Source of the DNA: Cloacimonetes bacterium UBA5835
GTDB taxonomy: Bacteria; Cloacimonadota; Cloacimonadia; Cloacimonadales; Cloacimonadaceae
Reading direction: 5' to 3'
NCBI GenBank assembly: GCA_002432865.1
Contig: DJGX01000007.1
Span: forward strand, 1-64,000
Length of the DNA: 64,000 nucleotides
The notes under the pieces were generated by a model, which had not been told where the DNA came from, did no database searches, and worked only from the letters and a program-made list of their open reading frames with translations. Both the position numbers and the translations under genes were made by a program. The first letter of the stretch is position 1; each line of letters begins with the position of its first letter. Positions 51,665-60,400 of the stretch are shown here, piece by piece.

Positions 51665-52795
51665 ATGGGACAAGCATATTCCGCTGGATTAACCGTTACC
51701 GATAATATAATCTTACGAAAAGAACGCATTCTACCCCTCAAAGGGCAGGTAGTTGTTAAAAAAGGTGATAAAGTTAAAGCTGAAGATGTAGTTGCTGAAA
51801 CTTTATTACCTGGAAAAGTGATACCTTTCAATCTGGCTAATAAATTGGGTGTAACTCCCCAACAATTAGAAAATTACATAAAAATCCAACCCGGGCAAAA
51901 GATTACGAAAAACACAGTTTTAGCTGCCAATAAAGGTCTTTTTGGGCTGGGAATAATGAAAAATGAAGTTCTTTCTCCGATCGATGGAGAAGTAGAAAAT
52001 ATCTCTTCTGTTACTGGACAAATTTTACTGCGCGAACCAAAAATCCCTGTTCAAGTGAAGGCATTTATTGATGGATTAGTTACTGATGTTATTGAAGATG
52101 AAGGTGTTATCATAGAAAATAAAAGTGCCTATATACAAGGCATTTTTGGTTTGGGGGGCGAGACCTATGGCGAATTAAAAATACTTGCAGAATCTCCGGA
52201 TGATGAATTGGATGTAGCTAAAATTGATGCTTCTTGTGCAGGAAAAATTATTGTTGCAGGTGCCTTTGCTGCTTATCATTCAATCGATATAGCTCGTAAA
52301 AATGGCGTAAAAGCAATTATTACCGGTGGACTTGATGACCAGGATATTAAAAAATTACTCGGTTACGATATCGGGGTAGCCATTACCGGACACGAAAATA
52401 TCGGTATAACTATTGTTTGCACAGAAGGTTTCGGCAAAATCAATATGGCTAATAAGACCTTTGAACTTCTGAAAAGATTTGAGGGACATAAAACCTCTAT
52501 ACATGGCAGAACTCAGATCCGCGCTGGAGTTATCAGACCAGAAATCATTATTCCTCTCGAGTTTGATGAAAAAGAACTGGTCGCTAAAACAAGCTCTATG
52601 CCTGTTTTAGAAATTGGAACGGTGATTAGAATTATCCGTCAACCGCATTTTGGTCAGATTGCCAAAGTTACAGCACTTCCAGAAGAACTTACCAAAGTGG
52701 AATCGGAAACCCTGGTTAGAGTACTGGAAGCAGAATTTGAAGATGGAACAAGGACAATACTACCTCGTGCTAATGTGGAAGTGATAGAATCATAG
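51665..52795 (+). CDS. Barrel-sandwich/KOW-like protein of unknown function, partner of the MutL-like protein
   Basis: A 376-residue cytoplasmic protein with no assigned function. The first half holds two biotinyl/lipoyl-style barrel-sandwich segments (LPLKGQVVVKKGDKVKAEDV at about 24-43; NEVLSPIDGEVENISSVTGQ at about 101-120) without an obvious modified lysine. A central alpha/beta part (AGKIIVAGAFAAYHSIDIAR, GVKAIITGGLDDQDI, GITIVCTEGFGKINM) follows. The end (about 320-376: IGTVIRIIRQPHFGQIAKVT, then EFEDGTRTILPRANVEVIE) resembles a KOW/SH3-type module. AGGAGG precedes the ATG. It is the last gene before a strong terminator. The tight spacing with the MutL-like gene suggests an obligate pair. 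Confidence 0.75.
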   Translation: MGQAYSAGLTVTDNIILRKERILPLKGQVVVKKGDKVKAEDVVAETLLPGKVIPFNLANKLGVTPQQLENYIKIQPGQKITKNTVLAANKGLFGLGIMKNEVLSPIDGEVENISSVTGQILLREPKIPVQVKAFIDGLVTDVIEDEGVIIENKSAYIQGIFGLGGETYGELKILAESPDDELDVAKIDASCAGKIIVAGAFAAYHSIDIARKNGVKAIITGGLDDQDIKKLLGYDIGVAITGHENIGITIVCTEGFGKINMANKTFELLKRFEGHKTSIHGRTQIRAGVIRPEIIIPLEFDEKELVAKTSSMPVLEIGTVIRIIRQPHFGQIAKVTALPEELTKVESETLVRVLEAEFEDGTRTILPRANVEVIES

Positions 52796-53466
52796 GAGTT
52801 TAAACAAACTCGTAAACAACATAACTAAGATCCAAGTTTTGCGTAACCGATGTGCAATATTAAAGGGATGTCCTCTGCTCGGTAAAGGGAACTTGATTAT
52901 ATAAAATGTAGCCTTTCAGGAATATTTGACATTTCCCCAAATAACTTGAGGGGGAATGTCATTTTTCCTTATCAACCCAACTTTTTTTAAGAGTTTCTCT
53001 TTTCTAAGATACTGCCTAGTATGCCATTTCTGGAAATCGGGTTGTTTCTTGCTTGGTTCTTGTGGCGCAATTGCCGTGGCACTAATGGGGAAATTGCCGA
53101 TCAGTTCCACTGCGTCTCCAGCGCTGTTATTAAGGAAGAACATAGATATATGCAGCGAAAATTGTAACATTACGAACCGCAAAATCTGCACTCGCAAAAC
53201 AGCTAAGTATCTATAAATAATAGTTGTTCAGCTTTTAATAATCACCTAATTATTCCTGTAAAATAAGCACATATTTGTTTCATAACCAGATAAATATTTG
53301 CAAAGCAGGGTTTATAAAGCACAAATGAAGTTCTTTTGCATTGACAATATTGGCACAATAAAGGAATTGGTTTTTTTTAAGTGAAATAATATAATGGGTA
53401 TTATGTCTGCTGAGAAAGAAAAAACAGATACCCTAAGTGTTCAGTATGTAATTATGGAGAAAAGTA
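52796..53466. other. Intergenic region with terminator and a short GC-richer stretch
   Basis: About 670 bp. It starts with a small perfect hairpin (GAGTTTAAACAAACTC, 52797-52812) and carries a strong terminator at 52927-52961. Bases 53020-53200 are richer in GC than the surroundings and are open on both strands, but neither frame has a ribosome site or a recognisable product. A TTGACA at 53341 lies before proS without a clear -10. No tRNA or T-box-like leader was recognised. Confidence 0.5.
52927..52961 (+). terminator. Rho-independent terminator of the purS...MutL-like operon
   Basis: TGACATTTCCCC (52927-52938) pairs with GGGGAATGTCA (52951-52961) with one bulged T, followed by TTTTTCC. It lies about 130 bp after the last stop codon of the run. 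Confidence 0.85.
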
Positions 53467-54987
53467 ATGAGCAAGAATAACAAAACTGCAATTACCCCTA
53501 CTCGGGAAGAAAATTATGCCGAATGGTATCAACAAGTAATAAAAGCAGCCGATATGGCTGAAAATAGTGAAGTTCGCGGTTGTATGGTTATAAAACCTTG
53601 GGGCTATGCTATTTGGGAAAATATTCAACATATTCTGGATAGAATGTTTCGCGAAACGGGGCATAGAAATGCCTATTTTCCTATTTTTATTCCCAAAAGC
53701 TTTTTTGAAAAAGAAGCTGAACATGTTGAAGGTTTTGCTAAAGAATGCGCTATAGTAACACATAGTAAATTGGAAGCAGATGAAAAAGGCGGATTAAAAC
53801 TTGCCGGAGAACTTACTGAACCTTATATTGTACGGCCTACAAGCGAAACAATTATCGGTGCATCCTTTGCCAAATGGGTTAATTCCTATAGAGATTTGCC
53901 TTTGTTAATAAATCAATGGGCTAATATTGTGCGCTGGGAAATGCGTACTCGTCTATTTTTAAGAACCACTGAATTTCTTTGGCAGGAAGGGCACACTGTG
54001 CATGAAACAGAAATTGAAGCTCGAGAAGAAACCTTAAAAATGCTGAATGTTTATGCTACATTTGCGCGTGATTATCTTGCTTTGCCTGTCATTCAAGGTG
54101 AAAAGACTGAAAGTGAAAAATTTCCCGGTGCCGTTACAACTTATTGTATTGAGGCAATGATGCAGGATAGAAAAGCATTGCAATCGGGCACTTCTCACTT
54201 TTTGGGTAAAAACTTTGCCAAAGCCTCCGAAATTAAATTTCAAAATCGGAACGGAGAAATGGAATATGCCTGGACTACTTCTTGGGGTGTTTCCACGCGG
54301 TTAATTGGTGCCTTAATTATGGCGCATAGTGATGATAATGGATTAGTTTTACCTCCTAAAATTGCTCCTTCGCATATTGCGATTATCCCTATTTACAAAA
54401 ATGATGAGGAAAAACAGATAGTGATGGATTTTGCCATAAAAGTGCAGAATATTTTTAAAGGATTGTATTTGGATGATATTCAAATATTTACTGAAATGGA
54501 TACAAGGGATATGACCAGCAGCGAAAGAAATTGGTATTGGATAAAAAAAGGTATTCCTCTACGCCTCGAAATAGGCCCTCGTGATATTGTTAACGATTCT
54601 GTAATGCTTGCCAGAAGAGATAAAGAACCTAAAGATAAACACTCAATTAAAATTGATAATGTGGTAGATTATGTTCTAAAAACCTTGTCCGAAATGCAAG
54701 AGGGCTATTATCAGCGGGCTTTGAATTTTAGAGATAAGTGGACAGTAGACATTGATGATAAGGAAGAATTCTATCGGTTCTTTAATTCCAAAAATGAAGA
54801 ACAGGAAATAAGCGGTGGTTTTGCCAATTCCCACTGGTGTGGAAATCAAACCTGCGAAGAAAAGATAAAAGATGACCTGAAAGTTACGATCCGCTGCATT
54901 CCTTTTGAGGCAAAAGAAGAAGAAGGCAAATGTATCTATTGTGGTGAAAAATCCAATCGTAGAGTTATTTTTGCTAAAGCGTATTAA
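53467..54987 (+). CDS. proS: Prolyl-tRNA synthetase, archaeal/eukaryotic-type (type 3)
   Basis: A 506-residue ProRS of the short class without the bacterial editing insert. Class II motifs include YFPIFIPKSFFEKEAEHVEG, RPTSETIIGASFAKW, then WEMRTRLFLRTTEFLWQEGH and the motif 3 region GVSTRLIGALIMAHSDDNGL. The C-terminal zinc-binding-type end has Cys pairs (WCGNQTC, CIYCG) and the final Tyr typical of this group. ATGGAGAAAAGT precedes the start. cinA begins 1 bp after the stop. Confidence 0.95.
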   Translation: MSKNNKTAITPTREENYAEWYQQVIKAADMAENSEVRGCMVIKPWGYAIWENIQHILDRMFRETGHRNAYFPIFIPKSFFEKEAEHVEGFAKECAIVTHSKLEADEKGGLKLAGELTEPYIVRPTSETIIGASFAKWVNSYRDLPLLINQWANIVRWEMRTRLFLRTTEFLWQEGHTVHETEIEAREETLKMLNVYATFARDYLALPVIQGEKTESEKFPGAVTTYCIEAMMQDRKALQSGTSHFLGKNFAKASEIKFQNRNGEMEYAWTTSWGVSTRLIGALIMAHSDDNGLVLPPKIAPSHIAIIPIYKNDEEKQIVMDFAIKVQNIFKGLYLDDIQIFTEMDTRDMTSSERNWYWIKKGIPLRLEIGPRDIVNDSVMLARRDKEPKDKHSIKIDNVVDYVLKTLSEMQEGYYQRALNFRDKWTVDIDDKEEFYRFFNSKNEEQEISGGFANSHWCGNQTCEEKIKDDLKVTIRCIPFEAKEEEGKCIYCGEKSNRRVIFAKAY

Positions 54988-54988
54988 A

Positions 54989-56215
54989 ATGAATGCAGCC
55001 ATCATCAATATTGGCAATGAAATTTTGATGGGTAAAACCATCAATACCAATCTTGCCTATTTGGGTTCGGAACTTACCAAATTGGGAATATTAGCAGAAT
55101 ATGCAGTCACGATTAAAGATGAACCAAACGCCATAAAACAAACATTGCAAGATACCTGGAAAAAATATGATATAGTGATAACTACTGGAGGTTTGGGGCC
55201 TACTGAAGATGATTTAACTAAAGCTGCAATTGCCAATTTCTTCGGTAAGAACCAACACTTTGATAATAGTATCTGGGAACACATCCAAAAAATGTTTGCT
55301 TTCCGAAATATCCCAATACCGGAAACCAATCGTTCCCAGGCAATGGTTCCCGATGATTTTATTCCTTTGCAAAATGACTTAGGAACGGCTCCTGGCTTGC
55401 TTTATCAGGAAGGAGATTATTTATTCTTTGCATTGCAAGGTGTCCCCTCCGAAATGAAACATATTTTTGAAACCCATATAAAGAAAATAATAGCAAAAAC
55501 ATACCCAAACTATAAACCTTTGCATATAAAAACATTGCGAACTTACGGAATAGCTGAATCCCGATTGGCTGAGTTGTTTACTCTGTCTGATTTACCCGAA
55601 GGAATATCTATAGCATGGTTACCTCAAATTGGAAGAGTTGATTTGCGTTTTTATGGAACTGATGTAAGAAAAGTGGAAGAAGCTGCAGATAGCGCTCTAA
55701 ATAAAATCCATCCTTATGTTTGGGGTTACGATGAAGAAAGCCCCGCAGAAATTTTATTATCTCTATTGTTGAATAATTTCTACACTCTAAGTGTGGCTGA
55801 ATCCTGTACAGGTGGCTTAGTTCAAAAGCTAGTAACTGATGTTCCTGGAGCATCTAACTCTTTCTTGGGTGGTGTAATAACATACACTAACGAATTGAAG
55901 AAAAAGATATTAAAGGTTTCCGATAAAGTTTTGGAAACTAAAGGAGCAGTAAGCGAAACCTGTGCAATGCAAATGGCGGAGGGAATAAAACTATTGACAA
56001 ATTCTACCTGTGCGATTTCAATAACAGGTATTGCTGGTCCCGACGGTGGAACAGAAAAAAAACCTGTAGGAACGGTGTGCTTTGGCTTTATAGCCGCTGA
56101 GAAACATTGGTCTGAAAAACAATTCTTTACTGGAGATAGGGAAATTGTGCGCATAAAAGCTGCAGAATTTGCTATTCTTACCTTAATCAAATACTTACAA
56201 GGCAGGTATAATTGA
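54989..56215 (+). CDS. cinA: CinA-family protein (MoCF domain plus nicotinamide-nucleotide amidase)
   Basis: A 408-residue two-domain CinA. The N-terminal molybdopterin-binding-like/ADP-ribose pyrophosphatase (COG1058) half has INIGNEILMGKTINTNLAYL and TTGGLGPTEDDLTKAAIA. The C-terminal CinA amidase half, from about 265, has VAESCTGGLVQKLVTDVPGA, FLGGVITYTNELKK and ITGIAGPDGGTEKKPVGTV. It is likely involved in recycling NMN from pyridine nucleotides. The start at 54989 follows the proS stop by one base; longer upstream reading overlaps proS. Its stop overlaps the TTG start of purD. Confidence 0.92.
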   Translation: MNAAIINIGNEILMGKTINTNLAYLGSELTKLGILAEYAVTIKDEPNAIKQTLQDTWKKYDIVITTGGLGPTEDDLTKAAIANFFGKNQHFDNSIWEHIQKMFAFRNIPIPETNRSQAMVPDDFIPLQNDLGTAPGLLYQEGDYLFFALQGVPSEMKHIFETHIKKIIAKTYPNYKPLHIKTLRTYGIAESRLAELFTLSDLPEGISIAWLPQIGRVDLRFYGTDVRKVEEAADSALNKIHPYVWGYDEESPAEILLSLLLNNFYTLSVAESCTGGLVQKLVTDVPGASNSFLGGVITYTNELKKKILKVSDKVLETKGAVSETCAMQMAEGIKLLTNSTCAISITGIAGPDGGTEKKPVGTVCFGFIAAEKHWSEKQFFTGDREIVRIKAAEFAILTLIKYLQGRYN

Positions 56216-57459
56216 ATATCTTAGTTATAGGTAGCGGAGGTAGAGAACATTCGCTAGCAGAGTGTTTTGCCAAAAGTAAAAAGGTGGCTAAAGTATATGT
56301 GTCACCAGGTAACGCAGGAATTGCGAAGTACTATGAATGCGTGAAATTGCCAAAGCAGGAAGATATATGTAATTTTTGCCGTCAAAATACAATTGACCTT
56401 GTCTTTATTGGACCAGAACAGCCAATCGCTGAGGGTTTATCTGATTATTTATGGGAAAAAGGAATATCGGTTATAGCGCCCAGTAAATTTGCCGGTCAAT
56501 TGGAAACCAGTAAGATTTTTGCCAAGGACTTAATGCAGAAATCAAAAATTCCCACTGCTAGATACCAAATAGCGAGAACTGTAGAACAAGCTTTGGAATT
56601 GATCGAGAATTTTGGCTATCCTGCAGTTATCAAAGCAGATGGATTGGCAGGTGGAAAAGGGGTAATAATAGTTTCGGATTTAAACGAAGCCGAAGATGCA
56701 TTAAATAAAATAACAATAAGTGCAAGAGGAGTAATTGTTGAAGAGTTTTTAAAAGGTTGGGAGGTTTCTTTATTTGCATTTACAGATGGGGTAAATTTTA
56801 AGACCACTCTTTTTGCTCAAGATCATAAACAGCTATATGATGGGGACCGGGGTCCGAATACAGGTGGAATGGGTGCTTATGCTCCTGTTCCTGAGGCCGA
56901 AAAATATCGAAGCAAAATAGAAAAAGAGATTGTTGAACCGACTCTAAAAGCAATGCGTGATATGGGATATCCATATAAAGGGATTCTTTATTGCGGATTG
57001 ATGATAACCAGAGAAGGACCAAAAATAGTGGAATACAATTGTCGTCTTGGAGATCCTGAAGCACAGGTTATATTGCCATTACTGGAAACAGACTTGGTAG
57101 ATATCTGCCAGGCAATTTTGCAGAGTGAAATAAATAAAATTGAGCTTAAATTCTCGGATAAAACTGCTTTAGGAGTTGTTTTGGCTTCTGGAGGTTATCC
57201 CTTAAGTTATCAAAAGGGCTTTCCCCTCATTATGCCTTCAACCCTTTCCGGTATTTATTTTTCTGGAGTAGCAGATGCTGAAAATGGCCTTGTAACTTCT
57301 GGCGGACGGGTTTTATGTGCTGTTGGTGTTGGGAAAGATCTAAATGAAGCTAGGGAAGAGGCATACAGTAAAGCTCAGCAAATAACTTTTGAAAACAGGA
57401 TTTTTCGACAAGACATCGGTTTAAGGAATAATACCTTATTAGACAATGGAGACAAATAA
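56212..57459 (+). CDS. purD: Phosphoribosylamine-glycine ligase (GAR synthetase)
   Basis: A 415-residue ATP-grasp enzyme of purine synthesis that joins glycine to phosphoribosylamine. Motifs are ILVIGSGGREHSLAECF, KADGLAGGKGVIIV, DHKQLYDGDRGPNTGGMGAY and EYNCRLGDPEAQVILPLLE. The length is normal. It starts with TTG, which overlaps the cinA stop (TTGA), after AAGGCAGG. Other purine genes are elsewhere in the window. Confidence 0.95.
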   Translation: MNILVIGSGGREHSLAECFAKSKKVAKVYVSPGNAGIAKYYECVKLPKQEDICNFCRQNTIDLVFIGPEQPIAEGLSDYLWEKGISVIAPSKFAGQLETSKIFAKDLMQKSKIPTARYQIARTVEQALELIENFGYPAVIKADGLAGGKGVIIVSDLNEAEDALNKITISARGVIVEEFLKGWEVSLFAFTDGVNFKTTLFAQDHKQLYDGDRGPNTGGMGAYAPVPEAEKYRSKIEKEIVEPTLKAMRDMGYPYKGILYCGLMITREGPKIVEYNCRLGDPEAQVILPLLETDLVDICQAILQSEINKIELKFSDKTALGVVLASGGYPLSYQKGFPLIMPSTLSGIYFSGVADAENGLVTSGGRVLCAVGVGKDLNEAREEAYSKAQQITFENRIFRQDIGLRNNTLLDNGDK

Positions 57460-57463
57460 TATT

Positions 57464-60400
57464 ATGACAATATACTCTATTATACAGGTTAAAAACCTGT
57501 CCCTTGCCAAGTTTTATAAGGCAGGTTTATTATTCTATCTTAGTTTTTTCTTACCTGCTCTTATATTTGCCTCCCCTATAACACTTATTTCTGAAAGTCA
57601 GGATTTACTTACTATTCAATTCGAACTTCCAGAATATGAACTGGAAGATGTAACAATTAATGGCCAAACCTGGAAAAGAATAATCTGTAGTGAGAGTTCT
57701 ATTTATGGTGAAGAAGGTTATCCAGAGCTGAAATTATTTTCCACAGCAATAGCTGTTCCTGTAGATGGAGATATCAGTTTCAGCATTGAAAGCAGTGAAT
57801 CTCAAACGCTAAAGAATGTGAACATATATCCTGCGGCAACTATGTTGCTGGAAGAAAGTGAACCAATATTTGTTAATAAGCCAAACTATAAAGCATATTC
57901 TAATCGTGAGCTGTATCCACTTCAAGTAGTTCAAAAAGGTGAACCTGCTTTTGTTGGTAACCGTAGATTTGTTCCCTTATTTATTTGTCCATTTCAGTAT
58001 AGAGCTCAAAGTAAAGAACTCATTATCCACAGAAGTATTACTGTAAGCGTATATGTAGCAGGTTCAAAAAATGCCTCCAAGAATTGGCAACTGAATCCTA
58101 ATCCTCTTGATAATGCAACTCCATCTTTATTCTTGAATGAAGACAGCTCCAAAATATGGCGCTTGGAAAAAACCCGCGACACAAATTATACTTCACCCAA
58201 AAATGGCACTTCCGGAATAAATGAAATTCAAATAATTGTTGATAAAGAAGGTATTTATAAAGTTGATTACCATTACCTAATGGACTATATTAATATGATG
58301 GTTGATTCCTTACAGGTAAATATGAATTGGACTCCTGCCAATGTAGACCCTCGCTATCTGGAATTGAGTGATGAATATGGTCAAGTACCTATTAATTTTG
58401 TTGGTGAAAATGATGGTATTTTCAATCCGAGTGATTATTTTGAATTTTATGGTGATATGCATAAAGGGGATACTTCCTATATGGATGATTACACTTCTGA
58501 AAATGTATATACTTTGAAATTGGTGGATCGCTTTGGAGCAAGAATGGCTGTAGAAAACGGTGGGTTGATAGAATCCAATATCTCAAATTGTATTGTTCCA
58601 GATGCTTATGAAGATACTGTTCACTTCGAGGAACAACTGATAAGCGATAAATTGGGTCAGGGCTGGAGCTCAATAGACCAGAATTACTACCGAGAAGATG
58701 TTTGGTTCTGGAGAAAAATAGATGCTCCCGACTTGGAAATTGTACCTATAGAATTGCAATATCCTAAAGATACTACAACTCGCTATGCCTCTGCTAAAAT
58801 ATGTTTGATGGGGCTTACTTATTCCGAAACATTAACCAGTGGACAATTTGACCACGAGGCATCTATTCGTTTGAATCAAGCAATGATTAATACCCTTACC
58901 TGGATTGGACAGACTGAAAAGATTTTCCAAAATCAAACCGAAATCTCCAATACTGCTTTAAGACATGGAGTAAATAATTTATATATAGCTCTATCAGGTA
59001 ATACTGTTATGGGCGATGAGGAACAAGTTTTATTGGATTGGGCAGAAATAAAATATTGGCGGGAATATAAAACAGATCAGGATTATATAAAATTTACCAA
59101 ACCTTCTAACCTTCCTGATGGTTTATATCAGTTTGAAGTGGGTGGATTCAGTAATGCCGATATATCCGTGTACAAAATTGGTTCCAGCATATTCAATTCT
59201 GTGCAGATAGAGCCCTTTAATATTAATGGAGATGCTCCCTGGACAGTTACTTTGCAAGATAGTGTTGCTTCCGATGCCGTAAGATATTTTGCTGTAACGG
59301 AAAATAAGAAAAAAACACCGAAAAACATTAGGTTGAATTTTCCCAGTGATTTGAAAAATCCCTATCTTAGTGCTGATGTCGTTGTTATTACTCCCCGGAA
59401 GTTTACTGATGTGGAAGGGACTCTGCAATTAAAATCACTGTGGGAATCAGAAGGGCACACTGTCCAAATTGTGGATGTGCAAGATATCTATGACGAATTT
59501 AATTTCGGAATCACTGGTAGTGAACCAATCAGAGATTTTATTCGTTATGCTTATAACAATTGGAGCAGTCCACAAATAAACCAGGTTATTCTTTTAGGAG
59601 AAGGTGTAGACGATACACGAGATAACAGTTATTCTCGAATGTATAATCTGATACCAGTTAAAAAGACCTGGACTTATAATCACGGGGCTACAGCAAGTGA
59701 TCAATGGTATGGTTGTATTGTCGGAACTGATAATATTCCCGATGTATCCATTGCCAGAATTAGCGTTTGGAAGGAAGAACAAATTTTGGCTTATGCCGCT
59801 AAGGCAATTTCCTATCGGGAAAATCTACAAACCTCTCGTCTATGGAGTAGTCATTTAACCTTCACCTCCGGAGGGAAAATTACTGATGGAAATGATCTTT
59901 TTGCTCAGCAATCGGAACGCATTATCCGGAAAACAATTCCTCCTGAATATAGAGTAACCAGAGTTTATACTTCCACGCAAACAGTTAGCTCGGATTACTT
60001 TGGCGGAACCTTTAACTTGAAAGACGCGATCAATTCCGGAACTCAGTATGTTCAATTTATGGGTCATGGAGGAGGAAGAATTTGGGCGGACTATAATCTC
60101 TTCAATTTTAATGATGTAGCAACGCTCAACAATCAAGTTTACCCTGTAGTTTTATCTCTTGCCTGTTATTGTTCAGCTTTTGATACAAACGGGATGGCTT
60201 CTATCAGTGAAGCATTAGTTTTGCAGCCTGGTAAAGGAGCTATTGGAACTGCTGGTTTTACGGGTTTGGGTTTTAGGGATCATGATGAGGACTGGGGTTT
60301 AGCATATTGCGAAGCACTATTTAAACACAATTTCGATAATATTGGTTTGGCAAATATCTATGCTTTAGCCAGGTTCTATTCCACAACTTATTCTCCTGCA

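Noticed and set aside
52916..53216. Overlapping open frames on both strands after the MutL-like operon
   Set aside because: The minus-strand frame runs through the terminator stem and neither frame has a ribosome site or a recognisable product.
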